The notes under the pieces: generated by a model
What the model saw: only the letters and a program-made list of their open reading frames with translations
What the model was told of the DNA's origin: nothing
Databases searched by the model: none
Program-made: the position numbers and the translations under genes
Shown here: positions 11,904 to 15,000 of the stretch, in pieces
How the letters are laid out: each line of letters begins with the position of its first letter
Position numbering within the stretch: the first letter of the stretch is position 1
NCBI GenBank assembly: GCA_037447655.1
Contig: JBBHKE010001727.1
Span: 1-15,000, forward strand
DNA: 15,000 nucleotides
Direction: 5' to 3'
Source of the DNA: Zygnema cylindricum
Taxonomy: Eukaryota; Streptophyta; Zygnematophyceae; Zygnematales; Zygnemataceae

Positions 11904-13447
11904 TTTCATATAATTTGCAGATGTTTGAACTATGAGTTGAGCAACAAGTGAAAAACACTGGAGGGAAGTCTCATATGTGTTGATATGATAACATTGGAAA
12001 ACTTTGTATTTTCCTAACTCAAAAAACAACGTTGGTTCTAGTGACAGTCATCCTATACAAGTCACACCAGAGTGTAAAACTGGTGAATTTTTTTTTTTTA
12101 TAGAAATTGTGACTCTCATTAATCCATTAATTTGGTACAACTCTAACAAAATCCTTCAGCCCATTAAAATTACTTCATGAAATTGCACACCTTCCGTCAA
12201 TATCGGGATTCAATAAGGAGCTCGATACAAGGCTTTGAGATCTTCTCAAGTTAGTCGTTGATATTTTTGAGTTTCTAAGCCTAGTATTACACTTTTCCAA
12301 TGGTCTATGGTTGACAGTTTAACACCATGTAACGCTTTACTCTCGACTTTACTCTCAATTTGAGGATAGTTGTTGTAGAATGGATGTTAACTCTGCAAAA
12401 TTTGTTTAACTCCAATATAACAACTCTTGGGGAATAAGAGATCTCCGGTTGGACAAATTCGGTTCATATTCTACGGACGTAAGAGTGTTGACTATAGGTC
12501 TGGCCATGGAGGCAAAACGGAAAGAAAAAAAGTCAATCTGAGAGAGAAACAACGAAGGACTTCAAACGGTGTCCATATGTAAATTTGGTTGTTCTTGCGT
12601 GCACACCTTGCAAGTTTTGTACCATGCGACTGATAAAAGCATTAACTTCTTGATCCCTTGGTTGTTAGGGCATTGGTCAAAGTTTTATATTTATTGAAGA
12701 GACTGTCGGGTTAGAAATTTAGACGGAAGTAGGAGTTGTTTGTATGTTCCATTACAGTTATCGTTAACGGATAACGTTTGGGAGCAAGGATTCCTGATGT
12801 TTTAGTTTTTCAGTTCGGTTTACCCTCCAAGTCATAGACCTCTTAGTAGCCTTTCACTCTGAAAACAACTGAGAAAGAGAAATGAGCTTTGGGCAAAGAG
12901 CTCCTAAACCCTAAAAACCAAAACCTCTCATTGTACGTTTAATAAGTATTTGTTTGCTGTGTGTTTGTACGTCAAAACGTCAAACCATAGCCAATATTGT
13001 TTGTCGTCTAGTGGTATTAACCCTATACGAATTTTCTACTTGTTTGTACTTGTCGACTCTTAAAAATGTACTTGTGGAAAGTGTTTCCCTTCAATCCTTT
13101 GTAACAGGTTAACAACACGTCATTGAAATTTAAAATCTTATTTCTTGGAAAGCGCAATATCTATTTTTGAGAAAATGTAAAAATCTAGAAAAGTTGTTCA
13201 AATGATCGAAAATTTAAGCGTCGGCCATGGTGACATTTTATTGCACCCTAAAGTACAGAGCAATAACCTAAAAAACTATGCCTCATATGTACTTGAAATG
13301 TACTTTTTGTTCGTATTTCTACTTATTTTGACCTCACGCTGTACTTAAATGAAGAGACATTTAAATTACATTTCACTTGGAGTTTTTGTGCTATTCATTG
13401 TACTCTGTTTGTACTTTTAAGTGATTTTGTTACACTATCTTTATTGA
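11904..13447. other. intergenic region, no gene seen
   Basis: No convincing reading frame on either strand. Points of note are a palindrome (GTTATC-GTTAACG-GATAAC, about 12758-12776), a telo-box (listed separately), and scattered TGTACTT motifs from 13040 to 13420. Confidence 0.5.
12906..12914 (+). promoter_or_regulatory. telo-box AAACCCTAA
   Basis: A perfect plant telo-box. Such boxes are common near transcription starts of translation and cell-cycle genes, but no reading frame follows within the window on either strand, so it may be a chance match or part of a non-coding or distant gene. Confidence 0.3.
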
Positions 13448-13451
13448 ACTA

Positions 13452-14020
13452 CACTGCCAATCGTTATTAGTGTTTATAAATTATTAGTGATAAAAATTAA
13501 TTAGCGTTATTAACGCAGATTTGAGTTTTTCAAGATTTCAAAAAAAAATAGTGTACTCTAATTGATCCATAACGCTCATTTGGGTACAACGGATCTACCA
13601 TTAGGAGTTTCACAGTAAAATAGGAAAAAGTACCAAATCTGTCAAACTGTACACCGTCGTGTCCTTTTACTCTAATTTGGGTTTTCTCACGTATAATTAA
13701 TACGCGATCAATATCTTTACACTAAAATAGGTACAATATCATTATACCTTTCATTATGAGCGCAGTTTTACGTGCGATCGCGATTATTTTAATCCATGTT
13801 TCGTACTTTTTTACTGATCAAAGTACCATTTTGTACGGAATGACACTTCCGTACACACAATATTCAAGAAGATCTTAAATTAAAATTATTAGCGCTAACT
13901 CACCAGAACCTTAATTAACGTAAAAAAAAAAATTAGTGTAGTTAATTCTATTTCAGAATTTGGGGTCAATATTTGGGGGTGTCGATATAAAGTTCATAAC
14001 GCTAATAATGATTGGCGGTG
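13452..14020. mobile_element. MITE-like element (569 bp) with inverted ends
   Basis: The left end CACTGCCAATCGTTATTAG (+TGTT) is matched by the inverted right end CACCGCCAATCATTATTAG (+CGTT): 20 of the first 23 bases agree and all three differences are C/T or G/A transitions. A TA lies outside each end, which would fit a TA target-site duplication of a Tc1/mariner-type element, but ACTA/TAGT is also self-complementary, so the exact border is uncertain. The interior is AT-rich, has no reading frame and contains TTAGCG/CGCTAA motifs. Confidence 0.6.
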
Positions 14021-14580
14021 TAGTACGGTCCCGTATATTTTAGTACAGCTTTTCCGTATTTTAAGGGTTTTTAGGGTGCACTTTCCATATAACTTATATG
14101 ACATAAGTCAATTCCATACATTTCCGTATGTATTCTGTATTTTTTAGAATTTTTTAGGGTTACATTTTTCGTACAGTTTCGTATGGTTCAGTACATTGTT
14201 GTACAATGTAAGTTATATAAAAATTTACGAGAAGTATGAAAAAAATGAATATTATGCATGTATGTTTACGTACGGTTCACGTATATTTTCGAACTTTTTA
14301 GGGTTATTTAAGGGGATTTTATGGTTTTCAGGGTATACTCCAGTAAGTTCCCACATATTTCGGTACAGCTTTTCCATGTTTTAAGGGTTTTTAGGGTACA
14401 CTTTCCGTTTATGTTCGTACATTTCCGCATATATTCTGCACTTTTAGGATTTTTTAAATAATTTTTGGGTTATATTTTTCGTACAGTTTCGTATAGTTTC
14501 GTACAGTTCGGTACAACAAAATCTATACGAAATTTACAAGAAATATGAAAACGATGAATTCTACGCAGTCTTCGTAAAAA
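14021..14580 (+). repeat. diverged tandem duplication (about 310-320 bp unit), GTAC-rich
   Basis: GGTACAGCTTTTCCATGTTT (14362-14381) repeats AGTACAGCTTTTCCGTATTT (14042-14061). The similarity continues through TTAAGGGTTTTTAGGGT, CACTTTCC, TACATTTCCG.ATATTCTG, TTTTTCGTACAGTTTCGTAT and finally TATGAAAA.GATGAAT. The offset falls from 320 to 310 bases because of small indels. Each unit contains a block with GTAC or GTAT every 10 bases (14171-14214 and 14481-14514). The second unit ends near 14580. The only long frame (14196-14384) crosses the unit border and shows no motif. Confidence 0.7.
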
Positions 14581-15000
14581 AGTCGAAATCCTTACCAATT
14601 GGACAACTACGTTTTAAACTCGTTTTTTCCCCAAACACACCTGTAGCATTGTCTATCGAACCGTTCTAAGCAAAGGCAAAAATCTTACTTTTTCGATCGA
14701 CGGTCTCCCCACAAAAATTGGCATGTGTACGGAGAAAAGTTGATTTAAGTGGTGAGGCAAACATTAACACTAACAACGATACCCAGTCCATAACTACAAC
14801 CATATTCTAGGCCGAATTGTTCTCATCTTTTCACATTTTGAATTGACATTTTGAATTGAGCGGAGTATTAGTCCTAACTTTGGATATTGTCCCGTTTTCA
14901 AGTCAATAACCATAACTAAGCCCTTAACGGAAAACGGTTACTTAAGGTTTATCCCCTCGTATTGCCTTGTGGCTGTCACCAAACCTAATGGGGGGAACCG
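14581..15000. other. right-hand flank, nothing recognised
   Basis: AT-rich sequence without a reading frame of interest, an obvious repeat or an RNA gene. Confidence 0.5.

Noticed and set aside
14021-14580. CRISPR-like or satellite array
   Set aside because: There are only two diverged units of about 310-320 bp, with no regular short repeats and spacers; the genome is a plant's.

Overview
The window looks like nuclear DNA of a green plant of the streptophyte line (a land plant, or an alga close to land plants). The reasons are an AT-rich background, one protein gene split by five long GT-AG introns, plant telomere-type boxes (AAACCCTAA and its reverse), and a mitogen-activated protein kinase (MAPK) with the plant TEY group A/B signature. 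The protein mixes traits of flowering-plant group A (MPK3/MPK6) and group B (MPK4), so I infer a non-seed plant or charophyte rather than a flowering plant. The species cannot be named from this sequence.

Layout. 1-735 is intergenic, with two short coding-like fragments I do not recognise. 735-1905 holds two head-to-head copies of a dispersed repeat (A on minus, B on plus). B carries a tRNA-like relic on the minus strand. 1906-3060 is intergenic, with no gene seen. 3060-4184 is the probable promoter and leader of the MAPK gene: a TATA-like box, a telo-box, then about 1 kb of extremely purine-rich DNA with a G-quadruplex motif and an AGAGG microsatellite. 4185-9126 is the MAPK gene: six coding exons, 393 residues, no break in the frame. 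9127-10583 is the 3' flank, with short tandem repeats and no second gene. 10592-11895 is a hAT-like DNA transposon remnant with inverted ends, an 8-bp target-site duplication and a degenerate BED-type zinc-finger relic; repeat copy C lies inside it. 11904-13447 is featureless apart from a telo-box. 13452-14020 is a MITE-like element with inverted ends. 14021-14580 is a diverged tandem duplication rich in GTAC. 14581-15000 shows nothing.

There is one functional gene, so nothing here forms an operon or multi-gene system. The kinase keeps every catalytic, activation-loop and docking motif and should act as the last tier of a MAPKKK-MAPKK-MAPK cascade. The rest of the window is a transposon graveyard in which several families share motifs (CGATA, AATCGTTATTAG, GTACGG). 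The most open questions are the three-copy repeat that keeps the same reading frame without indels, and the unusual leader of the kinase gene.
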